The position numbers and the translations under genes are program-made. A stretch of 33,696 nt of DNA from the NCBI GenBank assembly GCA_026984835.1, contig JALSRI010000214.1, forward strand, positions 1-33,696, in the 5' to 3' direction. Origin of the DNA: Thiohalobacter sp. (GTDB lineage: Bacteria; Pseudomonadota; Gammaproteobacteria; DSM-19610). A model generated the notes under the pieces. That model did not search any database. It was not told the DNA's origin and worked only from the letters and a program-made list of their open reading frames with translations. How positions within the stretch are numbered: position 1 is the first letter of the stretch; each line of letters opens with the position of its first letter. Below, piece by piece: positions 16,749 through 23,458 of this stretch.

Positions 16749-16879
16749 TCGGATGACACGGGGCGCCGCATGGCTGACCCTCGTAGAGATGCACGGCAGC
16801 GGGTTTCTATTCCCGCCACGGGTCGGGTAAGATGCGGGCCGACGACAGTACGGCGGGTGCTGGCCGCGCGGGGGTACGG

Positions 16880-17092
16880 ATGATTGCCAGAATCCTGATC
16901 GTCAGCGGTGTCCTGCTGCTGGCCCTGGGCCTGGTCCTCGGTTATGCGCCCTGGCTGCTGGCCTGGTTCGGCAAACTGCCCGGCGATATCCGCATCGAGC
17001 GTGAAAACGGCGTATTCTTCTTCCCTTTCACCTCCATGCTGATCGTCAGCATCGTGCTGTCGCTGGTGCTTTCGCTGTTCTTCCGGCGCTGA
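16880..17092 (+). CDS. DUF2905-family small membrane protein
   Basis: 70 residues from ATG 16880. TM1 MIARILIVSGVLLLALGLVL, then W-F-G-(K/R)-LPGDI, an R-I-E-R-E-N segment and FFFPFTSMLIVSIVLSLVLSL as TM2. This is the DUF2905 pattern (WLGRLPGDIRIER, then FPITTM). The family is widespread in bacteria and has no known function. It starts a plus-strand pair divergent from the TtrS-like gene; the 131-bp divergent gap carries both promoters, but no clear -35/-10 pair was found. The preceding frame from 16832 is also open, but has neither conservation nor a better start. Confidence 0.82.
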   Translation: MIARILIVSGVLLLALGLVLGYAPWLLAWFGKLPGDIRIERENGVFFFPFTSMLIVSIVLSLVLSLFFRR

Positions 17093-17145
17093 CCCCGCAG
17101 CGGCAGCGCTCTTCCCGTCCACAGACCGCCGGGGATATCCAGACA

Positions 17146-17568
17146 ATGGCCGCAGACCGTTTCAGCTTCAGCAACTTTTTCATCCGCTTCGCCCTGGCGA
17201 CCCTGCTGGTATTCGCCACCTACAACCCCTCGGGCTGGTCCTGGTACCACTGGTTCATCGGCGCCGCCGACCGCCTCGACCCGCTCATCGTGCTGGCCGG
17301 CGTCGTGCTGGTGATCGGCTGGGTCATCTATATACGCGCCACCCTGCGCTCGCTGGGCGAGATCGGCACCCTGCTGGCGGTGGCCTTCTTCGCCGCCCTG
17401 GTCTGGGTGCTGGTCGACTACGGCATCCTGTCGCTCGCCAATCCCACCGCCCTGACCTACGTGGTGCTGGTGATCCTGTCCGCTATCATGGCCACCGGCA
17501 TGTCCTGGTCCCACATCCGCCGCCGCATGTCGGGCCAGGCCGACATGGACGACGTGGACGAGGACTGA
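17146..17568 (+). CDS. four-helix membrane protein (DUF6524-like)
   Basis: 140 residues with four hydrophobic helices: about 10-27 (FFIRFALATLLVFATYNP), 42-62 (RLDPLIVLAGVVLVIGWVIYI), 70-92 (LGEIGTLLAVAFFAALVWVL) and 100-118 (ALTYVVLVILSAIMATGMSW). It ends in SHIRRRMSGQADMDDVDED, a basic patch then an acidic tail on the cytoplasmic side. The 'YNPSGWSWYHW' motif after TM1 is typical of a family of proteobacterial proteins I recall as DUF6524. It is 53 bases downstream of the DUF2905 gene, likely in the same transcript. Function unknown. Confidence 0.7.
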   Translation: MAADRFSFSNFFIRFALATLLVFATYNPSGWSWYHWFIGAADRLDPLIVLAGVVLVIGWVIYIRATLRSLGEIGTLLAVAFFAALVWVLVDYGILSLANPTALTYVVLVILSAIMATGMSWSHIRRRMSGQADMDDVDED

Positions 17569-17587
17569 GCGCACGGCGGACCGCCCT

Positions 17588-18013
17588 TCAGTCGCCTTCT
17601 TCGCGCTGGCGCTGGCAGAAGGTGCGGCTCTCGCGGCGCTCCACGGCGCTGGCCACGGCGTCGACGATCCGGGTCAGCTCCTCCACGCTGATCGATTCCA
17701 GCACCCGGCTCAGCAGGGCGGGATCGACGTCGGCGTAGACGGTCTCGCCGTCGGCCAGGTGCACGGTGATGCCGGCCATGCCGTATTCGCCGCCGGCCTC
17801 GCCCTGCTCGGCGTCGGTGAGCGCGCCCTCCTCGTCGACCAGGCGGTCGTAGCACTCGTCGATGGCGTCCGACAGCGTCTCCGGCAGATCGTCCGGCACC
17901 TGCACCTCGACCCGGTCCTCGAAGGTCTGCGTCGCGGCCGCGACCCCCTCGGCGGCGAGAAAGTCGAGAAAGCGGCGCAAGGGCGCGTCGTGGAAGAAGA
18001 CGTATTCGATCAC
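17588..18013 (-). CDS. acidic hypothetical protein
   Basis: 141 residues, starting with GTG at 18013 (no ATG in a better position). Composition is strongly acidic, with Glu/Asp clusters (about 50-70 and 108-118) and a short basic tail. The N-terminus MIEYVFFHDAPLRRFLDFLA and a beta-rich middle (GMAGITVHLADGETVYADVD) suggest a compact cytoplasmic protein. It lies just downstream of the CMD/Rieske fusion gene (19-base gap), so they probably form an operon. I do not recognise its family. It converges with the DUF6524-like gene, with only 19 bases between the stops. Confidence 0.7.
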   Translation of the reverse strand: MIEYVFFHDAPLRRFLDFLAAEGVAAATQTFEDRVEVQVPDDLPETLSDAIDECYDRLVDEEGALTDAEQGEAGGEYGMAGITVHLADGETVYADVDPALLSRVLESISVEELTRIVDAVASAVERRESRTFCQRQREEGD

Positions 18014-18032
18014 GGTGCGGAGCGCCGCCGGC

Positions 18033-18659
18033 TCACCAGAACACCTGCAGCCGGCCGTCCTGCAGCCGGTGCTCGAACTGCCGCAGCGGCCGGTTGCCGA
18101 CCTCGACGCATTCGCCGGTGGTGATGTCGAACACCCAGTGGTGCTTGGGGCAGGTCAGGCGCGTGCCCTCCAGCGCCAGGTGCGGGATGTTGGTGACCTG
18201 GTGCGGGCAGCGGCTGTCGTAGACGCGCAGGGTGTCGCCGTTGCGGTAGATGAACAGGCCGCGGCCGTCGCAATCGAGGCGGCTGACCTCGCCGTCGGGC
18301 AACTCGTGCAGCGCCGCGACATCGTGCCAGCGCGGCTCGGCATCCAGGTTCTCGGGCCGGAACTCGGGAATGTCCATGTCGAGAATGATGTCCACCGCCC
18401 ACACGATCTTGGCCAGGCCCAGGGTCGGGAAGGCCATCAGCAGCGCGTCCAGCACCTCGTTGGGGCTGGCGCCATTGCGCAGGGCGCGGGTCAGGTACTG
18501 GCGGAAGCCGCCCTCGGTCTGGGCGTCGACCTTGGTGATGACCGAAATCAGGTCGCGGGTGCGGGTGTCGAGGTGCCGGCCGGCTTCCTTGAGGAACTTG
18601 AAATAGGGCTTGATGGCATCCGGGCGCGCGGCCACCAGGTAGTTCAGGGCGTCGCTCAT
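18033..18659 (-). CDS. carboxymuconolactone decarboxylase-like/Rieske ferredoxin fusion
   Basis: 208 residues. The N-terminal part (about 15-95) is an AhpD/CMD-like helical domain (RTRDLISVITKVDAQTEGGF, RALRNGASPNEVLDALLMAF). It lacks the CxxC and His of peroxidase-active AhpD; the corresponding stretch reads TEGG. The C-terminal part (about 110-205) is a small Rieske domain: C151-P-H153 in DSRCPHQV and C170-P-K-H173 in LTCPKHHWVFD, sufficient to ligate a 2Fe-2S cluster. It could be a redox partner whose CMD domain binds a substrate or mediates oligomerisation. Start 18659 has GGAGAGG just upstream. The leader contains a perfect 7-bp inverted repeat. Function is unknown, but both domain calls are firm. 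Confidence 0.85.
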   Translation of the reverse strand: MSDALNYLVAARPDAIKPYFKFLKEAGRHLDTRTRDLISVITKVDAQTEGGFRQYLTRALRNGASPNEVLDALLMAFPTLGLAKIVWAVDIILDMDIPEFRPENLDAEPRWHDVAALHELPDGEVSRLDCDGRGLFIYRNGDTLRVYDSRCPHQVTNIPHLALEGTRLTCPKHHWVFDITTGECVEVGNRPLRQFEHRLQDGRLQVFW

Positions 18660-18671
18660 GGACCTCTCCGT

Positions 18672-18690
18672 CGACTGGAATCACCAGTCG
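18672..18690. promoter_or_regulatory. inverted repeat in the leader of the CMD/Rieske gene
   Basis: CGACTGG-aatca-CCAGTCG, 7-bp perfect arms and a 5-base spacer, ending 12 bases upstream of the start codon at 18659 and directly next to its GGAGAGG ribosome-binding site. It could be an operator or an RNA hairpin controlling translation. The rest of the 238-bp gap 18660-18897 contains a candidate promoter for yecA and nothing else recognised. Confidence 0.4.
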
Positions 18691-18804
18691 TCCATCCTAC
18701 CGGCCGCGCCGCCGGCCGCCAAGCTGGCCGCACGCCCCCCGCGGGCTGGCGCGGACACAGTGAACCCCGACCCAACCGCCGTGTCCACACAGCGCCGGAT
18801 GGAG

Positions 18805-18832
18805 TTGCAGGCTGGACGCGATCTGGCATAGT
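18805..18832 (+). promoter_or_regulatory. candidate sigma-70 promoter of the YecA-like gene
   Basis: TTGCAG (18805-18810) and CATAGT (18827-18832) separated by 16 bases, 66 bases upstream of the start codon. Matches to consensus are moderate (4 of 6 each), so this is a prediction only. Confidence 0.35.
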
Positions 18833-18897
18833 GCCACATGGCAACGACAACTTCGAAATCCACCGCGCCGCCAGACGCGGCCTCCTGGTGAAACCCG

Positions 18898-19596
<699 letters not shown>

Positions 19597-19610
19597 CCGG
19601 GCGGGAAGGC

Positions 19611-19730
19611 ATTGGTGGCCAGGGACAGACAAAATCGCCGGGAGCGATTTTGAACGCGCTCCAGCGCGGCCCCGAAGGGGTGAGGCGCGAGGATGCGCCG
19701 AATAATCGAACTGCCGACACGGAGATTTTT
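19611..19730. repeat. left-end att-like repeat split by a structured element (copy A)
   Basis: 19611-19629 (ATTGGTGGCCAGGGACAGA) is identical to the tRNA-Phe 3' end and flank; 19704-19729 repeats the T-arm to anticodon-stem part. Between them, 19630-19699 is a GC-rich, hairpin-forming sequence that recurs at 20562-20631. Hairpins: CAAAATCGC/GCGATTTTG (9 bp), CGCGC/GCGCG, CCCC/GGGG and GGCGC/GCGCC. The remaining 229 bases to the higB start hold a short direct repeat GTGTACCG (twice near 19854-19870) and the higBA promoter, with no other gene. Confidence 0.75.
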
Positions 19731-19913
19731 AGGATCAGTAAAATCAATAAGTTACTGATTATGTTGGAACAGGAGGCGTTCGGTACAGTCAGGGATTGTT
19801 TCGTTGATTCCGCAGGTTAGGCCGGGTTGCCGTGGGGGCGCGAACTGAGCGGTGTACCGGGAGTGTACCGAAAAGACCTGCGCACCCAGTCAACCGAAGC
19901 AAGCAGCCCTATA

Positions 19914-19951
19914 TATAACGCTTGACGTTATATAATGCATTACGTTATACA
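19914..19951 (+). promoter_or_regulatory. higBA promoter with tandem operator half-sites
   Basis: -35 TTGACG (19922-19927) and -10 TATACA (19946-19951) with an 18-base spacer. Overlapping them are TATAACG (19914-19920) and its complement CGTTATA at 19926-19932 (7-bp perfect arms, 5-base spacer), a second CGTTATA at 19943-19949 and a palindrome TAATGCATTA at 19933-19942. The layout suits autoregulation by the HigA antitoxin. The predicted transcript start is only about 1-3 bases before the ATG at 19960, implying a leaderless or near-leaderless toxin message. Confidence 0.7.
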
Positions 19952-19959
19952 ATGTTGGC

Positions 19960-20241
19960 ATGATCACGGGCTTCAGGGACCGGGAGACCGAGAAGATATG
20001 GCAAGGGAAGGTCTCACGCCGGCTCCCACAGGATATTCAGGCCATCGCCCGGCGAAAACTGCGCATGCTTAACAACGCCCGCACGCTGGATGATCTCCGT
20101 ATTCCGCCAGCCAACCGGCTGGAGGCGCTGAAAGGCAAACGCAAAGGCCGACACAGCATCCGGATCAACGATCAGTGGCGCATCTGTTTCGTCTGGTCTG
20201 CGCCCAACGCGCATGATGTGGAGATCGTGGATTATCATTAG
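19960..20241 (+). CDS. higB: HigB/GraT-type toxin (RelE superfamily mRNA interferase)
   Basis: 93 residues. FRDRETEKIWQGKVSRRLP at the N-terminus, then ARRKLRMLNNARTLDDLRIP, PANRLEALKGKRKGRHSIRI and NDQWRICFVWS...VEIVDYH at the C-terminus, the conserved order of HigB/GraT (plasmid maintenance killer) proteins. They bind ribosomes and cut mRNA, slowing growth unless neutralised by HigA. The toxin precedes the antitoxin, the typical reversed order of hig operons; the antitoxin GTG lies 9 bases downstream. No Shine-Dalgarno sequence is visible and the predicted transcript start is almost at the ATG. The sequence looks intact, so the pair may be functional and help to keep the island. Confidence 0.9.
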   Translation: MITGFRDRETEKIWQGKVSRRLPQDIQAIARRKLRMLNNARTLDDLRIPPANRLEALKGKRKGRHSIRINDQWRICFVWSAPNAHDVEIVDYH

Positions 20242-20250
20242 GAAAGGCCA

Positions 20251-20541
20251 GTGAAGACGTTACCCAACATCCATCCTGGCGAGGTGCTACTGGAAGAGTT
20301 CCTCAAGCCCCTCGGCATCAGCCAGAACAGACTGGCCCGCGCCATGGGCGTGCCGCCCCGGCGCATCAACGAAATCGTGCACGGCAAGCGGGCGATCACC
20401 GCTGATACCGCCCTGCGCCTCGCCCGGGCACTGGGTACCTCCGAACAGTTCTGGATGGGACTCCAGGCCGACCATGATCTGGAAGAAGCCCGCAAGGCGG
20501 CCCGGAGCGACTTGAAAAAGGTCGCAAACATCGCCGCTTGA
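20251..20541 (+). CDS. higA: HigA/GraA-type antitoxin (Xre HTH)
   Basis: 96 residues, GTG start at 20251 preceded by AGGAAAGG at 20240-20247. IHPGEVLLEEFLKPLGISQN begins the HigA fold; the Xre helix-turn-helix spans about 23-75 (NRLARAMGVPPRRINEIVHG, ITADTALRLARALGTS), followed by EQFWMGLQADHDLEEA, the VapI/HigA family signature. It neutralises HigB and represses the shared promoter, for which tandem CGTTATA half-sites are visible upstream. Its last codon is one base before repeat copy B. It was probably acquired with the toxin as part of the island. Confidence 0.92.
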   Translation: MKTLPNIHPGEVLLEEFLKPLGISQNRLARAMGVPPRRINEIVHGKRAITADTALRLARALGTSEQFWMGLQADHDLEEARKAARSDLKKVANIAA

Positions 20542-20542
20542 G

Positions 20543-20631
20543 ATTGGTGGCCAGGGACAGACAAAATCGCCAGGGGCGATTTTGAACGCGCTCCAGCGCG
20601 GCCACGAAGGGGTGAGGCGCAAGGATGTGCC
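20543..20631. repeat. structured repeat, copy B
   Basis: 89 bases identical to 19611-19699 except at about five positions. Like copy A it starts with the 19-base tRNA-Phe end sequence. Several differences keep base pairing: the first stem becomes CAAAATCGCC/GGCGATTTTG (10 bp), and one later stem changes a G-C to a G-T pair. It begins one base after the higA stop. The rest of the gap to the vapC stop (20632-20792) holds one weak hairpin and nothing else. Confidence 0.8.
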
Positions 20632-20704
20632 TGTAGGACGACACCTAGATTTACGCACCTTCCGCTGGGGCGGTTCAGAGGCATCGATCAACGGAGAATG
20701 GAAA

Positions 20705-20720
20705 ACACTTCCAGAAGTGT
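20705..20720 (-). terminator. weak hairpin downstream of vapC
   Basis: ACACTT-ccag-AAGTGT, followed on the minus strand by TTTTCC. The stem is short (6 bp) and the T-run only four, so termination is uncertain. It lies 72 bases beyond the toxin gene stop at 20793. Confidence 0.3.
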
Positions 20721-20792
20721 GTGGGATTTTCCGGGGGAGAAACAACCCCTCGAGTGGGCTTGTGCAGGGGTGGAGTGAAGCTTCGCTCGCTG

Positions 20793-21221
20793 CTATGCCG
20801 TAAATGGATTCAGAACCTTGACACCCGTCTTGACGAAATCCTTGTGATTGCGCGTCACGATGGTCAGATCGTAGATCAGCGCCGTTGCCGCAATCAGCTT
20901 GTCCAGGGCATGTTCCGGATGCGGCACCCGAAGCCGCCCCCAGAGCTGGGCAATGTCTGGATTGATATCGAGAATATTGTCCCGGTAATCCGCCAATACG
21001 GCGGTCAACCATTTTTCCAGCCGGTTGGCCTGGCGCACATCACCGCGGTGCCGGATCCATTCGACACCACGCCGCAACTCGCCGACGGTTACCACGGACA
21101 GGAACACCGGCGTTTCCTCGTCCACGGCCTGTTTGAAGAACCGGCGGACGCCCTTGTTTGCCCCGGACCGCTTGCGGGCCTCGCTGATGACGTTGGTATC
21201 AACCAAATACAGGGTCGTCAC
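20793..21221 (-). CDS. vapC: VapC/FitB-type PIN-domain toxin
   Basis: 142 residues from GTG 21221 (TLYLVDTNVISEARK). PIN-domain acidic residues: Asp in LVDTN, Glu in TVGELRRGVEW, Asp in HALDKLIAATAL, and a final Asp in TRNHKDF. VapC toxins are Mg-dependent ribonucleases that cut tRNA or rRNA. The start lies inside the antitoxin gene (23-base overlap), which couples their translation. An upstream in-frame ATG would put most of the antitoxin in the toxin frame and is less likely. The reading frame is intact. Closest described relatives are FitAB-type pairs. Confidence 0.9.
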   Translation of the reverse strand: MTTLYLVDTNVISEARKRSGANKGVRRFFKQAVDEETPVFLSVVTVGELRRGVEWIRHRGDVRQANRLEKWLTAVLADYRDNILDINPDIAQLWGRLRVPHPEHALDKLIAATALIYDLTIVTRNHKDFVKTGVKVLNPFTA

Positions 21222-21435
21222 TGTCCATGTCCTCCACCCGCTCGAAGTCTTCGTCCTGTCCGACATTGGGTATCTCGGCGAGCACTTCCGCAAGGCTCTT
21301 GCCCTTGGGCCGCAGCAGGGCGGCCTCGAGGAGTGCGCGATGCTCCGCCTCGGCGCTGCGGCCGTGGCGGGCCGCACGCTGTTTGAGCGCTTCGACGATG
21401 CGGGGATCCAGATTTCTGACGACGAGATTGGCCAT
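21199..21435 (-). CDS. vapB: FitA/VapB-type ribbon-helix-helix antitoxin
   Basis: 78 residues from ATG 21435, which has GAGGT 6 bases upstream; a longer start at 21453 is possible (MKRGTDMANL...). The N-terminus MANLVVRNLDPRIVEALKQR, then AARHGRSAEAEHRALLEAAL is a ribbon-helix-helix of the FitA/Arc type. The acidic tail (DEDFERVEDMDSDD) would wrap the toxin. It precedes and overlaps the PIN toxin gene. It is expected to bind the inverted repeat upstream and repress the operon. Confidence 0.88.
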   Translation of the reverse strand: MANLVVRNLDPRIVEALKQRAARHGRSAEAEHRALLEAALLRPKGKSLAEVLAEIPNVGQDEDFERVEDMDSDDPVFG

Positions 21436-21463
21436 ATCAGTACCTCGTTTCAATCACCACCCG

Positions 21464-21507
21464 AATGATTGCAACGATAGCACTCCATCGCTCAGAATGC
21501 AATCATT
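21464..21507 (-). promoter_or_regulatory. vapBC promoter and candidate operator
   Basis: Minus-strand -35 TTGCAT (plus 21497-21502) and -10 TATCGT (plus 21474-21479) are 17 bases apart. AATGATTGCA (21464-21473) and TGCAATCATT (21498-21507) are perfect 10-bp inverted arms bracketing the promoter, a fitting operator for the RHH antitoxin. Confidence 0.6.
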
Positions 21508-21528
21508 GATAGCATTTTGCCGCTCCTT

Positions 21529-21945
21529 TCAGGTACCACAATAGACCGTCACGATCTGAGCGCGCTCGTGGCCCAGCGCATGGCTGATCGTCAGGCGGGC
21601 CTGCCGGTCGATCTCCCGCTGCTCCGGCGTGAGCGACTTCACCGGTGGGCCGCCGGGGCGGCCCACCCGGCCAGTTCCTCATAGCGGGCCTGGGCGCAGG
21701 CGCGGCGCAGGCCGTGCATCCGGGACAATCCGGCTCGACCGGTTTCCGCCTCGTAGCGCCGCAGCTGCTGGCGGTAGTTCCTGGCACTGGGGATCAGGGA
21801 GCCCCTTCCGGCGAGCTGGCGCGCCCGGTCCAGGATCGCACGCTGGGCATCGGTCCGTACCGGAATGGCGCGCGCCTTGCCGCCCTTGGTCCAGCTCTCC
21901 TTGAGGACGATATGATCGCCCCGGCTACCGGGGTCCACTTCTAAT
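21529..21945 (-). pseudogene. 3' fragment of a second tyrosine recombinase (frameshifted)
   Basis: Reading from about 21945 to 21639 gives KESWTKGGKARAIPVRTDAQ, SLIPSARNYRQQL and SRMHGLRRACAQARYEELAG, the C-terminal domain of a family of integrases found in islands. Near 21645 the frame shifts by one base (after WAAP) and continues as KSLTPEQREIDRQARLTISH, then HERAQIVTVY and a stop at 21529. The box that normally reads HGLRHAYAQ here reads HGLRRACAQ, another sign of decay. The N-terminal two thirds are missing; the left junction touches the AlpA-like gene. It points to an older or tandem island at the same site. Confidence 0.7.
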
Positions 21946-21995
21946 CCATCCTCCCTCGCCTGCTCAGGCTTCGGGATGCGCCCCGGTATCCGGGC

Positions 21996-22292
21996 ATGGA
22001 CCGCAGCCGCTTCAACAGTGAAGTGCACCCCTATCTGACTGAAACTCCTGTTGGTACTCAAGGCATTGCCTTCGACCGGCTTGAATTGGATGCCTGGATC
22101 GAAGACTATAAGTTCCGCAACGGGCGTCCCGGTCAACCGAGAGGAGACCAATCATGGGACGCAAGAGAACACCGGGGCTCGTCAAGCGCCATGGCGTCTG
22201 GCACATCGATAAGCACATCGGTGGACGGCGAGTTTGCCAGAGCACTGGCACAGATCGGCTCGAAGAGGCGGAGCGCTACCTCGCGCGACTGA
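21996..22292 (+). CDS. AlpA-like small regulator or excisionase, probably 5'-damaged
   Basis: 98 residues from ATG 21996. MDRSRFNSEVHPYLTETPVG, then FDRLELDAWIEDYKFRNGRP, and a tail that ends in EFARALAQIGSKRRS. These segments recall a family of AlpA-like proteins encoded upstream of, and overlapping, island integrases. The in-frame sequence before the ATG (LLRLRDAPRYPG) also looks like the family's N-terminus, but has no start codon before the TAA at 21942, so the true start seems lost at the junction with the integrase fragment. The 3' 139 bases overlap the integrase gene in another frame. It probably controlled integrase expression or excision. Confidence 0.6.
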   Translation: MDRSRFNSEVHPYLTETPVGTQGIAFDRLELDAWIEDYKFRNGRPGQPRGDQSWDAREHRGSSSAMASGTSISTSVDGEFARALAQIGSKRRSATSRD

Positions 22293-23236
22293 TCGAGCAG
22301 ACCCGGCAAGCACAGATCTACGGCGTCAGGCCGAGACGGCCTTTCGAACAGGCTGCTGCCAAATTCGTGCTGGAGAATCAGCACAAACGCAGCATTTCCA
22401 GTGACATTGGGCGATTGAAGCTCCTGATGCCCTGGATCGGCAGCATCCCCCTTGATCAGATCCATATCGGGACCCTGCAGCCAGGGATCGAAAACAGGCG
22501 CAAGGCAGGCGCCGCCGTGGGTACGATCAACCACGGGCTGAAGGTTGTGCGCCGAATTCTGAATCTCGCCGCGACCGAGTGGATCGACGAATTCGGCCTG
22601 ACCTGGTTGCATGCGGCTCCGAAGATCAAGCTGCTGCCCGACACCAACAAGCGGCAACCTCACCCGCTGAGTTGGGAGGAGCAGGACCGGTTGTTCCAGG
22701 AGCTGCCGGCACACCTGGCCAAGATGGCGCTGTTTGCGGTCAACACCGGTTGCCGCGACGGTGAGATCTGCAACCTTCGTTGGGAGTGAGAAGTGGCGGT
22801 ACCGGCCCTGGATACATCGGTATTCATCGTGCCAGGGCAGTACGTCAAGAACGGAGACGACCGGCTCATCGTGTTGAACCGGATTGCCTTGTCGGTGGTG
22901 AACGAGCGGCGAGGGAAACACCCGACGCACGTGTTCTCCTTCCAAGGCAAGCCGACCTCACGGATGCTCAACGGCGCGTGGTTGCGCGCCCGCAAGCGGG
23001 CCGGTCTGCCGGGCGTGCGGGTCCACGACCTCAAGCACACCTTCGGCCGGCGGTTGCGGGCCGCGGGGGTGAGCTTCGAGGATCGTCAGGATCTGCTCGG
23101 ACACCGGTCGGGACGGATCACGACACATTATTCCGCCGCCGAGCTGTCGCGGCTCATCGAGGCGGCGAATACGGTGTGTGACCGGGGAGAAGGAAGGCCC
23201 GAATTGGTGATGCTGCGACGACTCAGCGTGAGTTGA
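22154..23236 (+). pseudogene. tyrosine-type site-specific integrase interrupted by one in-frame TGA
   Basis: MGRKRTPGLVKRHGVWHIDK begins a 360-codon frame; the TGA at 22787-22789 follows NLRWE, and the same frame continues EVAVPALDTSVFIVPGQYVK to the end at 23236. Relatives have Trp at this place (RWEWEV), so one TGG to TGA change explains the break. Catalytic residues remain: Arg in NTGCRDGEICNLRW, HDLKHTFGRR, LLGHRS and Tyr in ITTHYSAAEL. The gene abuts tRNA-Phe, its presumed target. Split as it is, it would give a 211-residue N-terminal and perhaps a 147-residue C-terminal product. A sequencing error cannot be excluded. Confidence 0.85.
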
Positions 23237-23304
23237 GGTCCCGCAAAATTCACGCGCGACGTTTTTGCTGCACCACCAGAGTCACTGTAAGTGATTGAAA
23301 TAAT

Positions 23305-23380
23305 TGGTGGCCAGGGACAGAATCGAACTGCCGACACGGGGATTTTCAGTCCCCTGCTCTACCAACTGAGCTACCTGGCC
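23305..23380 (-). tRNA. tRNA-Phe (GAA) with encoded CCA
   Basis: Minus strand, 76 bases. Acceptor GGCCAGG pairs with CCTGGCC, then discriminator A and CCA. D-arm GCTC...GAGC with AGTTGGTA loop; anticodon stem GGGGA/TCCCC with loop CTGAAAA giving anticodon GAA; T-arm GGCAG/CTGTC with TTCGATT loop. The 3' end faces the genomic island and its sequence is repeated at the island's far end. A good promoter lies 17 bases upstream. Confidence 0.97.
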
Positions 23381-23396
23381 GCGGGAGGGAAGGCGC

Positions 23397-23425
23397 ATTA
23401 AACCGGAGCGTGGGGCCGGAGTCAA
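23397..23425 (-). promoter_or_regulatory. tRNA-Phe promoter
   Basis: Minus strand TTGACT (plus 23420-23425) and TTTAAT (plus 23397-23402) with a 17-base spacer, 16 bases upstream of the mature tRNA. Close to consensus and well placed; it separates the tRNA from the rmlB stop at 23459. Confidence 0.75.
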
Positions 23426-23458
23426 GAACTTGGCGGAATTTCCTTTACTGTTCGGGCC

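Larger units (their letters stand above)
19611..23380. mobile_element. small decayed genomic island at tRNA-Phe
   Basis: The right end is the intact tRNA-Phe gene (23305-23380, minus strand), whose 3' half faces the island. The left end (19611-19730) repeats in direct orientation the tRNA 3' end plus flank (19 identical bases, 19611-19629 = 23303-23321) and a second stretch, 19704-19729, matching tRNA positions 23321-23346 with one change. An integrase gene is placed next to the tRNA with its 3' end toward it, the usual layout for tRNA islands. Cargo: HigBA and VapBC-type toxin-antitoxin pairs, an integrase fragment and an AlpA-like gene. With the integrase broken, the island is probably fixed. 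Copies of a structured repeat at 19630 and 20562 complicate the left boundary. Confidence 0.75.

Noticed and set aside
22787-22789. TGA read as Trp or selenocysteine
   Set aside because: All other genes in the window end in or contain TGA as normal stops, and no SECIS-like hairpin was seen; a simple nonsense mutation is more likely.
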